From Candidatus Gastranaerophilales bacterium (GTDB lineage: Bacteria > Cyanobacteriota > Vampirovibrionia > Gastranaerophilales > Gastranaerophilaceae), in the NCBI GenBank assembly GCA_944323035.1, contig CALUQY010000011.1:1-64000 (forward strand): 64,000 bases of DNA, written 5' to 3'. The translations under genes and the position numbers were made by a program. The notes below the pieces were generated by a model, which searched no databases, was not told the DNA's origin, and worked only from the letters and a program-made list of their open reading frames with translations. Position 1 is the first letter of the stretch, and the number at the start of each line of letters is the position of its first letter. This document shows positions 41,883 to 52,749 of the stretch, piece after piece.

Positions 41883-44411
41883 TTACAGGCTGGTTCGTTC
41901 GACTTCTTCTGTCGTTGAAACCTGAATAATATCGCCGATTTGAATGTCGTTGAATTTAGCGAATGAAATCCCGCATTCAAAGCCTTGAGCGACCTCTTTA
42001 ACATCATCTTTGAAACGTTTAAGCTGGTCAATTGCCCCTGTGAATATTTCTTTGCCATCACGTATGAGAACAGCGTTTTTACCTCTGATGATTTTGCCTT
42101 CCGTAACGTAGCAGCCGGCAATTTTAGTTGTCTTACCGATTGTAAAGATTTGTCTGATTTCAGCTTTACCGAGTTGAACTTCTTTTGTTTCAGGCTCAAG
42201 AAGTGAAAGCATTGTTTTTTCAATATCTTCAAGAATTTGATAAATGATATCGTATTTTTTGATAACAACGCCTTCTTTTTCAGCTGCGATAAGAGCGTTA
42301 GAATCTTCTTTGACTGTGAACCCTAAAATTAGCGCACCGGAGGCGGAAGCAAGCATTACATCAGCTTCTGAAATATCGCCTACGCCAACGTGAATAATTT
42401 TTGTTTTAATAAGATTGGATTCAAGCTGTGCAATCGCCTGCGAAACAGCTTCTGCAGAACCGTGGGTATTCGCTTTAATAATCAGATTTAATTGAGGTAT
42501 ATCATTTTCACCGGCAACGGCTTCACGTCGGATGTGAGCCGGAAGTGTTGCTTCAATACGTTTGTTGCGTTCTTTTTCTTTGCGTTTTTCGACAATTGCC
42601 TTCATTTCTTTTTCATTTTGAACGACTTCAAAGTGTTCGCCTGCTTGCGGAACTTCTGTTAATCCTAAAATTTCGACAGGTGTTGAAGGCTCAGCTTTCT
42701 GGATACGTTCGCCGCTATCGGAAAGCAGTGCTCGTACACGGCCGCAGGCTGTGCCGACAACGATGCAGTTGCCTACGCGTAAAGTTCCGTTTTGTACTAA
42801 AAGTGTTGCAACAGGGCCTTTGCCTTTATCAAGGTTTGCTTCAATAACAACGCCGGACGCTTCTGCTTTAGGGTTAGCTTTAAGCTCTTCCATATCCGCA
42901 ACAAGCAGAATGTATTCAAGAAGTTCATCAATACCGGTTCCCTGTAGAGCAGAAACTTTGACCGTAATAGTATCACCGCCCCATTCTTCAGGTACAAGCC
43001 CGTGTTCGGTCAATTGCTGTAAAATTTTATCAGGATTAGCCCCCGGTTTATCAATTTTGTTTACAGCAACGATAATTGGGATTTCAGCGGCTTTTGCGTG
43101 GTTAATCGCTTCAATTGTTTGAGGCATTATGCCGTCATCTGCCGCAACAACAAGAATTGCAATATCGGTTGCTTTTGCACCGCGTGCACGCATTTCGGTA
43201 AACGCTTCGTGCCCCGGGGTGTCGAGGAATACAACTTTTTTATCTCCGACATAAACGGTATACGCACCAATTGACTGTGTAATTCCGCCGACTTCGGTCG
43301 CAACGATTTTGTGTTTTGAAGCGCGGATACTGTCAAGAAGTGTTGTTTTACCGTGGTCAACGTGACCCATAATTGATACAACCGGCGCGCGTTTTTTGAG
43401 TAATTTTTTATCGACTTCTTCCAGAGCTTTGGATTTTTGTTCTTTTTCCAGTTCTTCTTCAATGTAAGCGTCAAGATCCTCTTCAAGGACTTCAATGCCA
43501 AATTCATTACAGATTTTTTTGATAACTTCAACGTCAATAAGCTGGTTAAGGGTTGCCATAATTCCGTTAAGCATTAAAAATTTAACGATTTCGGCAGGTG
43601 TGCGCTGAATTTTTTCGGAAAGTTCGCTGATTGTCATTGCCTGAGTTACGACAAGTTGTGTTACCTGTTCAACGTCTTCTGTTTTTTGCGTACGTTTTTT
43701 GTGATGCTGGGCAGCAGCTTTTTCCAGTGAAATTCTTTCCTGTTCTTCTTTCTTAGAATTAAAATCTTTATTTTTCTTTTTGTTTGCGCCGCCTTCTGTG
43801 CGTTTCCTGCTGTTAGACTTGTTGTCGTAGATTTCTTGCGGAATAATCCGGCGTTCAATCGGTTTTTTGTCGCCCTGCTCTCTATTCGGACGTTGTTCTT
43901 CTCTTGTTTGGGAAGATTTTTTGTCAAACGGACGTTTCTCGCCTCTGTCGCCTTTTTCTGTGCGCGGCGGGAATTTGTTTTGTGAAGCATCGCGCTGAGG
44001 ATATCTTCTGTTTTCCGTCATTGGTTTATTCGGGTAAGGACGGCGTTCCCCTTCTTCTGTTCGCGGTGCGCGGCGGACTATTTCCAACCTGTTAACAACC
44101 GGTTTCGGTTTTACGACTTCAACGCGCGGAGCGGGTTTCTCCGGTTTTTCTTCTGTTTTTTCAGGGGCTTTTTCTTCCGGTTCTTCTACATTTTTCGCTT
44201 TTTTAACGACAAAAGCTTTAGGTTTTTTTGCCACAACCTGAGAACCCTGACTGATAAATTCTTTCAGCCTTCTGATTTGATCGGGAGTAACAGTGCTTGA
44301 ATGAGTTTTGCCGGTAATACCCATTTGAGTATATTTTTCGACAATTTCTTTGCTGGATATCCCCAGTTCTTTTGCTAATTCATTTATTCTAATAGGTGAT
44401 TCAAAACTCAT
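41883..44411 (-). CDS. infB: Translation initiation factor IF-2
   Basis: 842 residues. The N-terminal IF2_N region ([17 protein letters not shown]) is followed by a long Lys/Glu/Pro/Arg-rich linker (about 70-250) and a second IF2_N-like region near 250-300. The G domain has G1 [14 protein letters not shown] near residue 350, G3 DTPGHEAF, and G4 NKIDKP. Domains II to IV follow (KVSALQGTG onward). It recruits initiator tRNA to the 30S subunit and joins subunits. Its start lies inside the last codons of ylxR (11-base overlap), so expression is probably translationally coupled. Confidence 0.97.
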   Translation of the reverse strand: MSFESPIRINELAKELGISSKEIVEKYTQMGITGKTHSSTVTPDQIRRLKEFISQGSQVVAKKPKAFVVKKAKNVEEPEEKAPEKTEEKPEKPAPRVEVVKPKPVVNRLEIVRRAPRTEEGERRPYPNKPMTENRRYPQRDASQNKFPPRTEKGDRGEKRPFDKKSSQTREEQRPNREQGDKKPIERRIIPQEIYDNKSNSRKRTEGGANKKKNKDFNSKKEEQERISLEKAAAQHHKKRTQKTEDVEQVTQLVVTQAMTISELSEKIQRTPAEIVKFLMLNGIMATLNQLIDVEVIKKICNEFGIEVLEEDLDAYIEEELEKEQKSKALEEVDKKLLKKRAPVVSIMGHVDHGKTTLLDSIRASKHKIVATEVGGITQSIGAYTVYVGDKKVVFLDTPGHEAFTEMRARGAKATDIAILVVAADDGIMPQTIEAINHAKAAEIPIIVAVNKIDKPGANPDKILQQLTEHGLVPEEWGGDTITVKVSALQGTGIDELLEYILLVADMEELKANPKAEASGVVIEANLDKGKGPVATLLVQNGTLRVGNCIVVGTACGRVRALLSDSGERIQKAEPSTPVEILGLTEVPQAGEHFEVVQNEKEMKAIVEKRKEKERNKRIEATLPAHIRREAVAGENDIPQLNLIIKANTHGSAEAVSQAIAQLESNLIKTKIIHVGVGDISEADVMLASASGALILGFTVKEDSNALIAAEKEGVVIKKYDIIYQILEDIEKTMLSLLEPETKEVQLGKAEIRQIFTIGKTTKIAGCYVTEGKIIRGKNAVLIRDGKEIFTGAIDQLKRFKDDVKEVAQGFECGISFAKFNDIQIGDIIQVSTTEEVERTSL

Positions 44412-44646
44412 TAATTATTTTTCCTTTCAAATCCTCTGGTAAGCTTGTACGCAGTGCCTTTTGGAGTTTATTCTTTTTAAATGCGGCTTCAATACACGAT
44501 TTATTATAGCAAAGATATGCAGATCTGCCAAATATTTTTGTATCGTGGTTGAGAACGACAGCGCCTGTTCGGGATTGTTTTGTGATTTTTATCAAATCTT
44601 TTGTGTCTTTAATTTCTCCGCAGGCAACGCATTTTCTCTCTGTCAT
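44401..44646 (-). CDS. ylxR: YlxR/RnpM family (DUF448) RNA-binding protein
   Basis: 81 residues. The signature RKCVACGEIKDTKDLIKI, then GRSAYLC and CIEAAFKKNKLQKAL, matches the DUF448 family. Its Bacillus member binds RNA and modulates RNase P; here the role is inferred. It overlaps the prfA stop by 1 base and infB by 11, consistent with a conserved translation operon. nusA, its usual upstream neighbour, is replaced by prfA in this organism's order. Confidence 0.93.
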   Translation of the reverse strand: MTERKCVACGEIKDTKDLIKITKQSRTGAVVLNHDTKIFGRSAYLCYNKSCIEAAFKKNKLQKALRTSLPEDLKGKIINEF

Positions 44647-45728
44647 TAATTTACCTCTGCGAGCTTTTCCAGTTTTAACTTCTGGTCGTATTCCGTGAGG
44701 AGTTTGAGCAGCTCGTCCAAATCCCCGTCAATAACAGTCCAGACGTTAAGGTTATGGTTAATACGGTGGTCGGTCAGGCGTCCTTGCGGGAAGTTGTAGG
44801 TGCGGATACGTTCGCTTCTGTCACCGGAGCCGACTTGAGAGCGGCGAAGGTCGGTGATTTCTTTCATTTGTTTTTGAACTTCCATATCATAAAGTTTTGC
44901 TTTAAGAATTTGGAGTGCGCGTTCTTTGTTTTGAAGCTGTGAGCGTTCTTCCGTACAGAAAATCATGATTCCTGTCGGTTTGTGGAAAACTCGGGCAGCG
45001 GTTTCGACTTTGTTAACGTTTTGACCGCCGGCGCCGCCTGAACGTGCGGTTGTGATTTCAATATCGTTCATATTGAGTTCAATTTCAACGTCATCAACTT
45101 CCGGCATAACGGCAACTGTTGCGGTTGAAGTATGAACCCGTCCTTGAGATTCGGTTGCCGGAACCCTTTGTACGCGGTGAACTCCGGATTCGTATTTAAG
45201 TTTGGAATATACACTATCCCCTTTTATTGAAACAATAACTTCCGAATATCCGCCGGCTTCGCATTCTGTTTTCGAGAGAATTTGTGTCTGCCAGCCTTGC
45301 TTGTCGGCAAAACGCAGATACATTCTTAAAAGGTCGCCTGCAAAAATGTTTGCCTCATCGCCGCCCGCACCGCCGCGGATTTCAAGCATAATATCTTTAT
45401 CATCCATCGGGTCGCGCGGAAGCAGAAGAACTTTCATTTTTTCTTCATACTGAGGAATTTTTGCTTCATTTTCTTCCAGTTCTGATTTCAGAAATGCTCT
45501 CATTTCTTCGTCAGTTTCACCGTGTAATAATTCTTTTGTTTCGGCTATTGTGTCATTAGCTTTTTTCCAGGCATAGTAAGTTTCAACGGTTTCTTCCATA
45601 GCTTTTCTCTGCTTGGAAAGGTCGCGGAAACGGTTGTAATCCTGAATTACAGCAGGGTCTGAGAGAGTTTCTCCCAACTCAATGTATTTTTTCTCTATTT
45701 GTTCAATCTTATCTAACATATCTTTCAT
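44646..45728 (-). CDS. prfA: Peptide chain release factor 1
   Basis: 360 residues. N-terminal helical domain, then the RF1 decoding region, [31 protein letters not shown], and the catalytic GGQ in [12 protein letters not shown]. These mark RF1 (UAA/UAG) rather than RF2, and no programmed frameshift is seen. ATG 45728 and ATG 45719 are both possible starts. The promoter -10 box ends 7 bases before 45728, so the mRNA may be leaderless. It is the first gene of the operon prfA-ylxR-infB-rbfA-truB-DUF2993-GerMN-hicB-like. Confidence 0.95.
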   Translation of the reverse strand: MKDMLDKIEQIEKKYIELGETLSDPAVIQDYNRFRDLSKQRKAMEETVETYYAWKKANDTIAETKELLHGETDEEMRAFLKSELEENEAKIPQYEEKMKVLLLPRDPMDDKDIMLEIRGGAGGDEANIFAGDLLRMYLRFADKQGWQTQILSKTECEAGGYSEVIVSIKGDSVYSKLKYESGVHRVQRVPATESQGRVHTSTATVAVMPEVDDVEIELNMNDIEITTARSGGAGGQNVNKVETAARVFHKPTGIMIFCTEERSQLQNKERALQILKAKLYDMEVQKQMKEITDLRRSQVGSGDRSERIRTYNFPQGRLTDHRINHNLNVWTVIDGDLDELLKLLTEYDQKLKLEKLAEVN

Positions 45729-45735
45729 AAGATTG

Positions 45736-45763
45736 ATTATAGTACAAAAATATTTTTATTCAA
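45736..45763 (-). promoter_or_regulatory. Promoter of the prfA-infB operon
   Basis: On the minus strand, TTGAAT (45758-45763) and TATAAT (45736-45741) with a 16-base spacer; the predicted transcription start falls at or beside the first ATG of prfA. Confidence 0.6.
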
Positions 45764-45764
45764 C

Positions 45765-45798
45765 AATAGAACTTCCGACTCTCGCCGGAAGTTCTATT
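45765..45798 (-). terminator. Terminator of the GGDEF gene
   Basis: Perfect stem AATAGAACTTCCG / CGGAAGTTCTATT with an 8-base loop, 21 bases after the GGDEF stop codon; the T tract is weak. Confidence 0.7.
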
Positions 45799-45819
45799 CT
45801 CAAGTATGATTTTAAAAAT

Positions 45820-46698
45820 TTATTCCCCGAGGTTAAGTTGTGAGAACTGAACGATTTTGTTTTTGCCGCGTTTTTTAGCGTTGTAAAGCGCGTGTTCTGC
45901 ATAACGGATAACGGTATTTGCGTCCTCTTCAACGTTTTCCATGCAAGGATATGTTGAAATCCCGCCGGAAATCGTTATCGGGTGGCGTTCCTCTTCACCT
46001 GCCGGAATAAATTCCATACGTTCAATGTCGCGTCTGAAACGTTCTGCAAACAAGAACGCCTGTTCTTCCGAGGTGTTTGGAAGGATTACCAGAAATTCTT
46101 CATCCCCGTAGCGGGTAAGAATATCTTCTTTTCTGATTAATTGTTTTAATTTTTCCGCAACAGATTTTAGGAGGACATCGCCCCAGCTGTAGCCGTATAT
46201 ATCGTTTACAACTTTAAAGAAGTCAAGGTCAAACAGCAGGCAGGAAAGCTTCAACCCGTAGCGTTTTGAACGTGAAATTTCCTGATCAAGACGTTCCTGC
46301 ATATATTTTCTGTTGTGCAGCCCGGTTAATTCGTCCGTTGTTGAAACCTGACGGATTTTTGTCATAAGTTCGCGGATTCTGAGCATTGCGCGGACTCTTA
46401 TAATAAGTTCGCTTGTGTCAAGCGGTGTTTTGATAAAGTCATAAGCAAAAGCTCTTACCACCTGTGCTTTTTTAAACTCTTCTCCGATAAATAAAATCGG
46501 GGTTTTAAACTTAACGAGAGCGAGTGTGTCCGGCAAGTTTGTCACATTTTCAGTTATAATAAGGCTCGGGTTCAGTGTTTCATACTCTTTTAGAGTATAG
46601 TCCTCTTCAACCCGTATATTTGCGTCCTCAAATTCTTTTTCAAGAAGATCTGCGATATTAGATTCTTTTCTTGGTGCATAAATTACGATATTTTTCAT
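45820..46698 (-). CDS. Pseudo-receiver + GGDEF domain protein (variant signature)
   Basis: 292 residues. Residues 1-115 resemble a response-regulator receiver, but the phosphoacceptor region reads LIITENV where Asp is expected, so phosphorylation is doubtful. Residues 120-290 are a GGDEF domain starting TTDELTGLHNRKYM, with DLDFFKVVND and, at the active site near 195, RYGDEEF (GDEEF instead of GGDEF). It may be a weak cyclase or a signalling pseudo-enzyme. No membrane segment. It is monocistronic with an AGAGG site upstream. Confidence 0.88.
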   Translation of the reverse strand: MKNIVIYAPRKESNIADLLEKEFEDANIRVEEDYTLKEYETLNPSLIITENVTNLPDTLALVKFKTPILFIGEEFKKAQVVRAFAYDFIKTPLDTSELIIRVRAMLRIRELMTKIRQVSTTDELTGLHNRKYMQERLDQEISRSKRYGLKLSCLLFDLDFFKVVNDIYGYSWGDVLLKSVAEKLKQLIRKEDILTRYGDEEFLVILPNTSEEQAFLFAERFRRDIERMEFIPAGEEERHPITISGGISTYPCMENVEEDANTVIRYAEHALYNAKKRGKNKIVQFSQLNLGE

Positions 46699-46794
46699 AC
46701 AAAACCTCTCTTTGAAAACTATTCTAGCATATTTTCAAATCTTATGCAATCGTTTAAATAGTTGGGCATATCCCGATATAAATTGCAAAATATA

Positions 46795-47118
46795 TTATTT
46801 CATTTCTCTTATTGCCACAATCATCTTATGAAAATATTGTAATTCTTTTAAATCTGCATCTTCAATCAACTTGGTTATATCTTTGAGAAGTTCTTCTTTT
46901 GTTTTTAAGTGACCGAAATCAAATAAATCTTTAGGCTCAATTTCTAATACTTTGCATAATTTTTCAAGATTTTCTTTTTTAGGTAAACGTTCGCCCAGTT
47001 CAAGTTGGCTTATCGCATTAGCTTCTACTCCTATTGCGCCGGCAAGTTGTGATTGATTATAACCCTTACTTTTTCGAATTTCTCGTAAACGTCGTCCAAA
47101 ATTTTTGATAATATCCAT
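46795..47118 (-). CDS. XRE-family helix-turn-helix regulator
   Basis: 107 residues. Cro/C1-type HTH at about 8-62 (RRLREIRKSKGYNQSQLAGAIGVEANAISQLELGE), a LCKVLEIEPKDLFDFG tail, and a C-terminal helix. It is divergent from another XRE gene at 47264, with about 145 bases between them, so the pair may cross-regulate. Confidence 0.88.
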   Translation of the reverse strand: MDIIKNFGRRLREIRKSKGYNQSQLAGAIGVEANAISQLELGERLPKKENLEKLCKVLEIEPKDLFDFGHLKTKEELLKDITKLIEDADLKELQYFHKMIVAIREMK

Positions 47119-47186
47119 ATTTGTTATTTTACTATTTTATACAAATAAAGTGAACATTTTAAAAAGATAATTTCGCTTCAAAAATA

Positions 47187-47215
47187 TTGCCAAAAAGAGA
47201 AAAATGTGTTATATT
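47187..47215 (+). promoter_or_regulatory. Promoter of the small XRE gene
   Basis: TTGCCA (47187-47192) and TATATT (47210-47215) with a 17-base spacer. Confidence 0.55.
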
Positions 47216-47263
47216 CATGCCGTTAGCGTGAAAATATGTAAAAAAGTCTTTTTAGGAGGAATT

Positions 47264-47491
47264 ATGTCTGTTGATAAATCGCTAAAAGAATTTGGAAAAA
47301 GTATTAGATTCGCCAGAATTGAACACAATCTTACACAAAAAGAGTTGGCTGCAAAACTTGGATTAACTCGTTCGCAAATTCAAAAAATTGAAAATGGAGA
47401 GGGCAATACATACATTAAGACTATTGAGAGGCTTCTTGATGAGTTTAATGTACCTTGTGAAGTTAAATTTATAAAAAAAACGGGTTTTTAA
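47264..47491 (+). CDS. Small XRE-family helix-turn-helix protein
   Basis: 75 residues from ATG 47264, which has an AGGAGG site; a longer frame to 47204 lacks one. It is little more than an HTH (NLTQKELAAKLGLTRSQIQKIENGE) with a short C-terminal extension (EVKFIKKTGF), like HigA/HipB-type antitoxins. No toxin ORF is adjacent. The stop codon lies inside the loop of the shared terminator. Confidence 0.85.
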   Translation: MSVDKSLKEFGKSIRFARIEHNLTQKELAAKLGLTRSQIQKIENGEGNTYIKTIERLLDEFNVPCEVKFIKKTGF

Positions 47492-47504
47492 TAACCCGTT
47501 TTTT
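47475..47504. terminator. Bidirectional terminator between XRE gene and ychF
   Basis: Stem AAAAAACGGGTT / AACCCGTTTTTT with a six-base loop that contains the XRE stop codon. Confidence 0.9.
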
Positions 47505-47520
47505 CATATTGATGATATGT

Positions 47521-48618
47521 TTAGACTGCAAATCTGAAGTGGACGATGTCGCCGTCCTGAACAATATAATCTTTGCCTTCTAAACGGGTTACGCCTTTTT
47601 CTTTACACGCAACGTAAGAACCGAGTTCCGCGAAATCTTTGTACGGAGTGATTTCTGCGCGGATAAATCCTTTTTCAAAGTCGGTATGGATAACGCCGGC
47701 AGCCTGAGGGGCTTTGGCGCCTGCCGGAATAGTCCAGGCGTGAACCTCTTTTTCGCCTGCGGTGATAAAGGTTCTCAGGTTCAACAATTTATATACGGAT
47801 TTAATCATTTTGTTAATACCGCTATCCTCAACACCCAGTTCGGCAAGGTATTCTTTTGCTTCTTCCGGCCCGAGTTCGGCAAGTTCTTCCTCTATACGTG
47901 CAGAAATTATTACTGTTTCAGCACCGTGGGCTTTTGCGTATTCTTCAACCTGTTTTGTATAGGCGTTTCCGTCCTTGATATCCGTTTCCGCAACGTTAGC
48001 AACATAAATCACCGGTTTCGTTGACATAAGGTTTAACATTTTTGCTACAGGAATTTCGTCCTCTTCAAAATGATCTTTCAAATTAATGAATGTGCTTTCG
48101 TTCAAAAGTTCTGAGAGTTTATTCAAAACTTTTTCTTCTAAAATTGCGTCTTTGTCGCCGCTTTTTGCCTGTTTTGAAATACGTGCAAGACGTTTCTCAA
48201 CTGATGCAAGGTCTGCAAGCGCAAGTTCCGTGTTGATTGTTTCAATATCGTCAAGAGGGTTAACTCTTCCTGCTACGTGGATGGTGTTTTCATCGTCAAA
48301 ACATCTTACGACCTGAATGATAGCGTCGACTTCGCGGATGTTGTGCAGAAACTGGTTGCCAAGACCTTCGCCCTTGCTTGCGCCTTTTACAAGCCCTGCA
48401 ATGTCAACAAATTCAATCGCTGTCGGAATAATTTCCTGCGTTTTGCATAATTTTGCAAGAATTTCCAGCCTTTCATCCGGAACGTTAACCACGCCTACGT
48501 TAGGTTCTATGGTGCAGAACGGATAATTTGCGCTCTGAGCGTTCTTTGCGCTGGTCAGCGCGTTGAATAATGTTGATTTCCCGACATTCGGAAGTCCTAC
48601 TATACCTGTCCTTAACAT
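47521..48618 (-). CDS. ychF: Ribosome-binding ATPase YchF (Obg family)
   Basis: 365 residues. The G1 motif [15 protein letters not shown] is at residues 8-22. Switch and [20 protein letters not shown] follow. The G4 position reads NVAETD, as in this ATP-preferring branch, instead of NKxD. A C-terminal TGS domain ends [11 protein letters not shown]. It binds ribosomes and is linked to stress responses in other bacteria. ATG 48618 has an AAGGA site. secA starts 2.7 kb upstream and ends 15 bases before it. Confidence 0.96.
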   Translation of the reverse strand: MLRTGIVGLPNVGKSTLFNALTSAKNAQSANYPFCTIEPNVGVVNVPDERLEILAKLCKTQEIIPTAIEFVDIAGLVKGASKGEGLGNQFLHNIREVDAIIQVVRCFDDENTIHVAGRVNPLDDIETINTELALADLASVEKRLARISKQAKSGDKDAILEEKVLNKLSELLNESTFINLKDHFEEDEIPVAKMLNLMSTKPVIYVANVAETDIKDGNAYTKQVEEYAKAHGAETVIISARIEEELAELGPEEAKEYLAELGVEDSGINKMIKSVYKLLNLRTFITAGEKEVHAWTIPAGAKAPQAAGVIHTDFEKGFIRAEITPYKDFAELGSYVACKEKGVTRLEGKDYIVQDGDIVHFRFAV

Positions 48619-48633
48619 ATTTTATATTTCCTT

Positions 48634-51291
48634 CTATTCTTCTTCTTCTTTATCTTCTATCATTTCTTCAACAGGGTTGTTCATAATCTGAATCCCGAAT
48701 TTCATACGGAATAAATATTTTACAGTTTCGCCCTGAATTTCGTACATCATTTTGTTGAATAAATCGTACGCTTCTTTTTTGTATTCAATGAGCGGGTCTT
48801 TTTGACCGTATGCGCGAAGCCCTATGCTGTCGCGAACCATGTCGATGTTGTGAAGGTGGTCAATCCATTTCGCGTCAATGGTTTTGAGCAGAATATCGCG
48901 TTCCAGACCTCTTACCATGTTGTCATCCGTAAACGGTTGCTGTGGCACAAAATTCGGGTCATATTTGCTCAGAACGCTGTTGTAGAAGTTGATTAAAGAC
49001 GCTTCGTGAGTTTTATAGGCATCAATAGCAAGATCTTTAATCTTTTCGTAAATCGCGTCAAATTTCAGCCCTTGAATATCGTGAACATCAAGCTGCGAAA
49101 GCTGTGGGATTGTTGAGTGAATTTCCTTAATCATTGTTGTCAAATCGTCAAAGATATATTCATCAGGTGTCATTCCCGGTGCGATGTAGCTGCGCAGAAT
49201 TCTGTCGGTTTCGCGTTCAATCATATACTGAATATCGCCCGAAAGATTTTTACCGAAAAGAACTTTTCTGCGTTGTGCATAGAATTTTTCACGCTGAATA
49301 TTCATAACGTCGTCATATTCAAGAACGTGTTTTCTTATGTCAAAGTGGTAGGTTTCAACTTTTTTCTGTGCTGATTCAATTTGTTTGGTAATTAACGGCG
49401 ATTCGATTTCCATTGTTTCGTCTATGTTGAGCATATTCATGACAGCTGTAATTTTGTCGCCCCCAAATATTCTCATCAAGTTATCTTCCAGTGACAGGAA
49501 AAATCTTGTAGAACCCGGGTCGCCCTGACGTGCGGCACGACCGCGCAGCTGGTTATCAATACGGCGTGATTCGTGGCGTTCCGTACCTATTACGTGTAAA
49601 CCGCCGAGTTTTACTACTTCTGCGTGTTCGGCTTCCGTAATCTTTCTTGCGTCATCAAGCGCGGCATTTTTCAATTTTTCATAATCAGGATGTTCAGGAG
49701 TAATTCCCTTGCTGTCGAGATTTTCTTTCGCCATAAATTCTGCGTTACCGCCTAAGAGAATATCTGTTCCGCGGCCCGCCATGTTAGTTGCAATTGTAAC
49801 CGCGCCTTTTCGTCCGGCCTGCGCAATGATATAAGCTTCACGTTCGTGCTGTTTTGCGTTCAAGACATTGTGCTTGATGCCGCGGCGTTTGAGAAGTTCC
49901 GATACAAACTCTGATTTTTCGATACTGATTGTACCGACCAGAACCGGTCTGCCGGTTTCATGAATTGCTGCAATTTCTTCGACTGCCGCAAGATATTTTT
50001 GCAGCTCTGTTTTATAAATCTTATCCGGATAATTAATTCTGATATCAGGTTTGTTGGTTGGAATAACCGTAACTTCAAGATTGTAAATCTTTCCGAATTC
50101 AGCTTCCTCGGTCATTGCTGTACCTGTCATACCGGAAAGTTTCGGATAAAGTCTGAATAGGTTCTGATATGTAATGCTTGCCAGAGTTTGCGTTTCGTCC
50201 TGAATTTTTACGCCTTCTTTTGCCTCCAGCGCCTGATGTAAACCTTCCGACCAGCGTCTGCCTTCCATAATACGACCGGTAAACTCGTCAACAATCTGAA
50301 CTTCACCGTTTTTGACAACGTAATCAGTATCACGGATGTAGAGTTCTTTTGCCTTAAGTGCCTGCAAAAGATGGTGCGCATACTGGGTTGAAACATCAAA
50401 TAAATCTGTTACGCCTAAAAGTTCCTGCGCATGGTCAATACCGTCTTCGGTCAGGATAACGTTTTTATTCTTTTCATCAACCTCGTAATCTTTTATTTTT
50501 TCAAGCTGCGGTGCAATTTTTGCCATTAAAAGATAAGTTTCTGCCGATTTTTCCAGCCGTCCGCTGATGATTAAAGGCGTTCTTGCTTCGTCAATCAAAA
50601 TGCTGTCGACTTCGTCGATAATTGCATAGTTATACGGACGTTGAACAAGCATGTTTTTATCCTGTGCCATATTGTCGCGCAGGTAGTCAAACCCGAATTC
50701 ATTGTTTGTTCCGTACGTAATATCGCAGTTGTAAGCACGGCGTTTTTGCTCGTATTCGTTAGCTCCGCGAACTCCAGAGAGTACAACGCCGACAGTTAAG
50801 CCTAAAAATTCATAAATTTTGCCCATCCACTCGCTGTCACGTTTTGCAAGGTAATCATTTACCGTTACAACGTGGACACCTTTGCCCGTAAGTGCGTTGA
50901 GGTACGCCGGAAGCGTTGCTACAAGAGTTTTACCTTCACCGGTTCTCATCTCCGTGATGTGTCCGTTATGAAGAAAATACCCGCCGATTAACTGAACGTC
51001 AAAGTGCCGCATATTCAAAACTCTTTTGCCGGCTTCTCTGACTGTTGCAAAAGCTTCTGGAAGAATTTTGTCCAGTGCTTCTTTTTCAAGCTTTCTGTCG
51101 GTCATAAAATCGTCTGACGTTTTACGTTTTGCTAAAATTTCTTTAAACTCTGTAGTTTTTGCGCGGAGTTCCTCATCTGTCATTTCTGCAAATTGCGGCT
51201 CAAGTGCGTTAATATGTTCTATTATGCCCATTATATTTTTAATTTTACGTTCGTTGGGATCACCCAGCAATTTTAATAGTAAACCTATCAT
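48634..51291 (-). CDS. secA: Preprotein translocase ATPase SecA
   Basis: 885 residues from ATG 51291, which has an AGAGGA site 5 bases away; a longer frame to 51414 overlaps cassette 3's promoter and is rejected. Walker [18 protein letters not shown] is near residue 97. The DEAD-like region is [37 protein letters not shown] lies in the second motor domain. The C-terminus is short and acidic (IEDKEEEE) and lacks the zinc-binding SecB tail of many proteobacterial SecAs. It drives export of unfolded proteins through SecYEG. Confidence 0.97.
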   Translation of the reverse strand: MIGLLLKLLGDPNERKIKNIMGIIEHINALEPQFAEMTDEELRAKTTEFKEILAKRKTSDDFMTDRKLEKEALDKILPEAFATVREAGKRVLNMRHFDVQLIGGYFLHNGHITEMRTGEGKTLVATLPAYLNALTGKGVHVVTVNDYLAKRDSEWMGKIYEFLGLTVGVVLSGVRGANEYEQKRRAYNCDITYGTNNEFGFDYLRDNMAQDKNMLVQRPYNYAIIDEVDSILIDEARTPLIISGRLEKSAETYLLMAKIAPQLEKIKDYEVDEKNKNVILTEDGIDHAQELLGVTDLFDVSTQYAHHLLQALKAKELYIRDTDYVVKNGEVQIVDEFTGRIMEGRRWSEGLHQALEAKEGVKIQDETQTLASITYQNLFRLYPKLSGMTGTAMTEEAEFGKIYNLEVTVIPTNKPDIRINYPDKIYKTELQKYLAAVEEIAAIHETGRPVLVGTISIEKSEFVSELLKRRGIKHNVLNAKQHEREAYIIAQAGRKGAVTIATNMAGRGTDILLGGNAEFMAKENLDSKGITPEHPDYEKLKNAALDDARKITEAEHAEVVKLGGLHVIGTERHESRRIDNQLRGRAARQGDPGSTRFFLSLEDNLMRIFGGDKITAVMNMLNIDETMEIESPLITKQIESAQKKVETYHFDIRKHVLEYDDVMNIQREKFYAQRRKVLFGKNLSGDIQYMIERETDRILRSYIAPGMTPDEYIFDDLTTMIKEIHSTIPQLSQLDVHDIQGLKFDAIYEKIKDLAIDAYKTHEASLINFYNSVLSKYDPNFVPQQPFTDDNMVRGLERDILLKTIDAKWIDHLHNIDMVRDSIGLRAYGQKDPLIEYKKEAYDLFNKMMYEIQGETVKYLFRMKFGIQIMNNPVEEMIEDKEEEE

Positions 51292-51358
51292 TTTTCCTCT
51301 CCAAATTGTGTCTGTTAAGTTTATAATAGCATGGACATGAAAAAATAGTATTATAGTA

Positions 51359-51387
51359 TTGACTAAACTCGTAAAATCGTACATAAT
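51359..51387 (+). promoter_or_regulatory. Conserved promoter of prepilin cassette 3
   Basis: TTGACT (51359-51364) and CATAAT (51382-51387) with a 17-base spacer, in the 5' flank of divergent secA. Confidence 0.85.
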
Positions 51388-51393
51388 GAAGAA

Positions 51394-51417
51394 GGCAATA
51401 AGAGAATAAGGCAATGA
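51394..51417 (+). repeat. Tandem 8-bp repeats, cassette 3
   Basis: Three units: GGCAATAA, GAGAATAA, GGCAATGA, then GTCG. Further down, ATAAGGCAAT pairs with ATTGCCTTAT, followed by the GTTGGGCTTGCCAGCCCAAC hairpin. Confidence 0.85.
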
Positions 51418-51522
51418 GTCGTTATAACCAAATGGAAGAAAAAAAGAATAGTCCTATTGCCTTATGCTAAAGTAGGTTGGGCTTGCCAGCCCAACACAAT
51501 AAAAAGAAAGGATAGAAGAAAT

Positions 51523-52693
51523 GAAAAGACGAAGTGTAAAGATTATGACGGGGGGGGGGGGGGAGTTCCTTACCCGCAAAATTAGGTATTGAGGATGTTA
51601 GTTCCCCATGTCATGCTGAACTTGTTTCAGCATCTGTTCCACGTTACGAGCGGGTATCCTACGTTGGCCAGACCCTGAATCAAGTTCAGGGTGACAAAAA
51701 TATGCAATGTGTCCGTAAGTGTCTACCGTCATTGCGAGCCGCATTCACAATGGCAGAGATATTATTATCCCTGACGATAATCGGTGTTGTAGCGGCGATA
51801 ACGCTACCGTCACTTACCGGAAACATTAACGAGCGCACATGGAACACGCAAAGAAAAGCGCTTTATGCCGCATGTCGCAGGCAATTGCCCTAATGCCGGC
51901 GCTCAATGGTTATGGCACATTAAGAGAATCCACCGACAGCGCAGGTTCAACATCTATTGAAGATACCGCGGCTGAAACCTTCATAACCAACGGGCTTTCA
52001 AAAGTTCTCAAAATTAACAATATATGCGACAGTGACCACCTCGCAGATTGCGGCATTACTTCAAAGTTTACTGACTTAAACGGTAATCAGAAAGATATAC
52101 CAACAGATATGGATACTCTGAATGCTACAATGCTAAATACTTCATATTCTTATATTGGTGGTAGAAATTGGTCTTATTCCGCTTTGGATACAAAGGCTGC
52201 CGCGTTTGAAACCCAGAATGGAGAAAGTATTATTACTTTTTATAACCCTAATTGTGTTGCGGATATGAATGAAACGGACTGGCATTTTGTTCAGCCAAAA
52301 GTTTGTGCGAATTTTGTGTATGACCTGAATGGTAATAAAGGCCCAAATACTGTCGGAAAAGATATCGGATTTATGACAGTATTCTATCCTACAGATAGTG
52401 TTGTAGCAGCGCCGGTTCCATATAACCACAGAGTAGGAGAGTCTTTGACCCTCGAAGATGCTATTTCTGCCTGCACCGGTAATAACAGAGAGCACCGTCT
52501 GCCCAATAAGGATGAGGCTGCCGCATTATTTGTAAATAAAAATTTACTCGGAATTTCAAGCAGTGGCTCTTTTAACTTCATTACTTCAACCAAAAAGAGT
52601 TCAGATGAGGTATGGTATCAGGGATTTCTTACGGGTTTGCGTAATGTTAATAGCTATACTGTCAGCGGTAATGTTTTATGTATTTACAGATAA
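51523..52693 (+). pseudogene. Prepilin cassette 3: frameshifted, poly-G leader out of frame
   Basis: The leader ATG at 51523 (AAAGGATAGAAGAA upstream) reads MKRRSVKIMT into 14 G and then stops about ten codons later. With 13 G the frame would run open for 46 codons to ATG 51702, giving MQCVRKCLPSLRAA|FTMAEILLSL. In the pilin body a single base is missing near 51868: the region between TAT and the MSQAIAL codons is one base shorter than in the other three copies. The N-terminal frame therefore ends at 51893, while the rest (51839-52693) is open in another frame. The body has INNICDSDHL, a variable middle and DLNGNKGPNT, and a C-terminal region ending NVLCIYR. As it stands the copy cannot make a full pilin. 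Confidence 0.8.
51550..51563 (+). repeat. Poly-G tract, 14 G (out of frame by +1)
   Basis: Fourteen consecutive G, the first being the last base of the Thr codon; 13 G would restore the frame into the pilin signal. Confidence 0.9.
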
Positions 52694-52698
52694 ACGGG

Positions 52699-52724
52699 AA
52701 TGCGCGGGCTTTTGCCCGCGCATT
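52699..52724 (+). terminator. Terminator of prepilin cassette 3
   Basis: Stem AATGCGCGGGC / GCCCGCGCATT with a TTTT loop and a T-rich tail, directly after the cassette stop codon. Confidence 0.9.
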
Positions 52725-52749
52725 TCTCTTTTTAAGTTTTATTATTGAA

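Noticed and set aside
48634-51414. Longer SecA reading starting at 51414
   Set aside because: The extra 41 residues overlap cassette 3's promoter and lack a ribosome site; ATG 51291 has AGAGGA and the usual SecA N-terminus.
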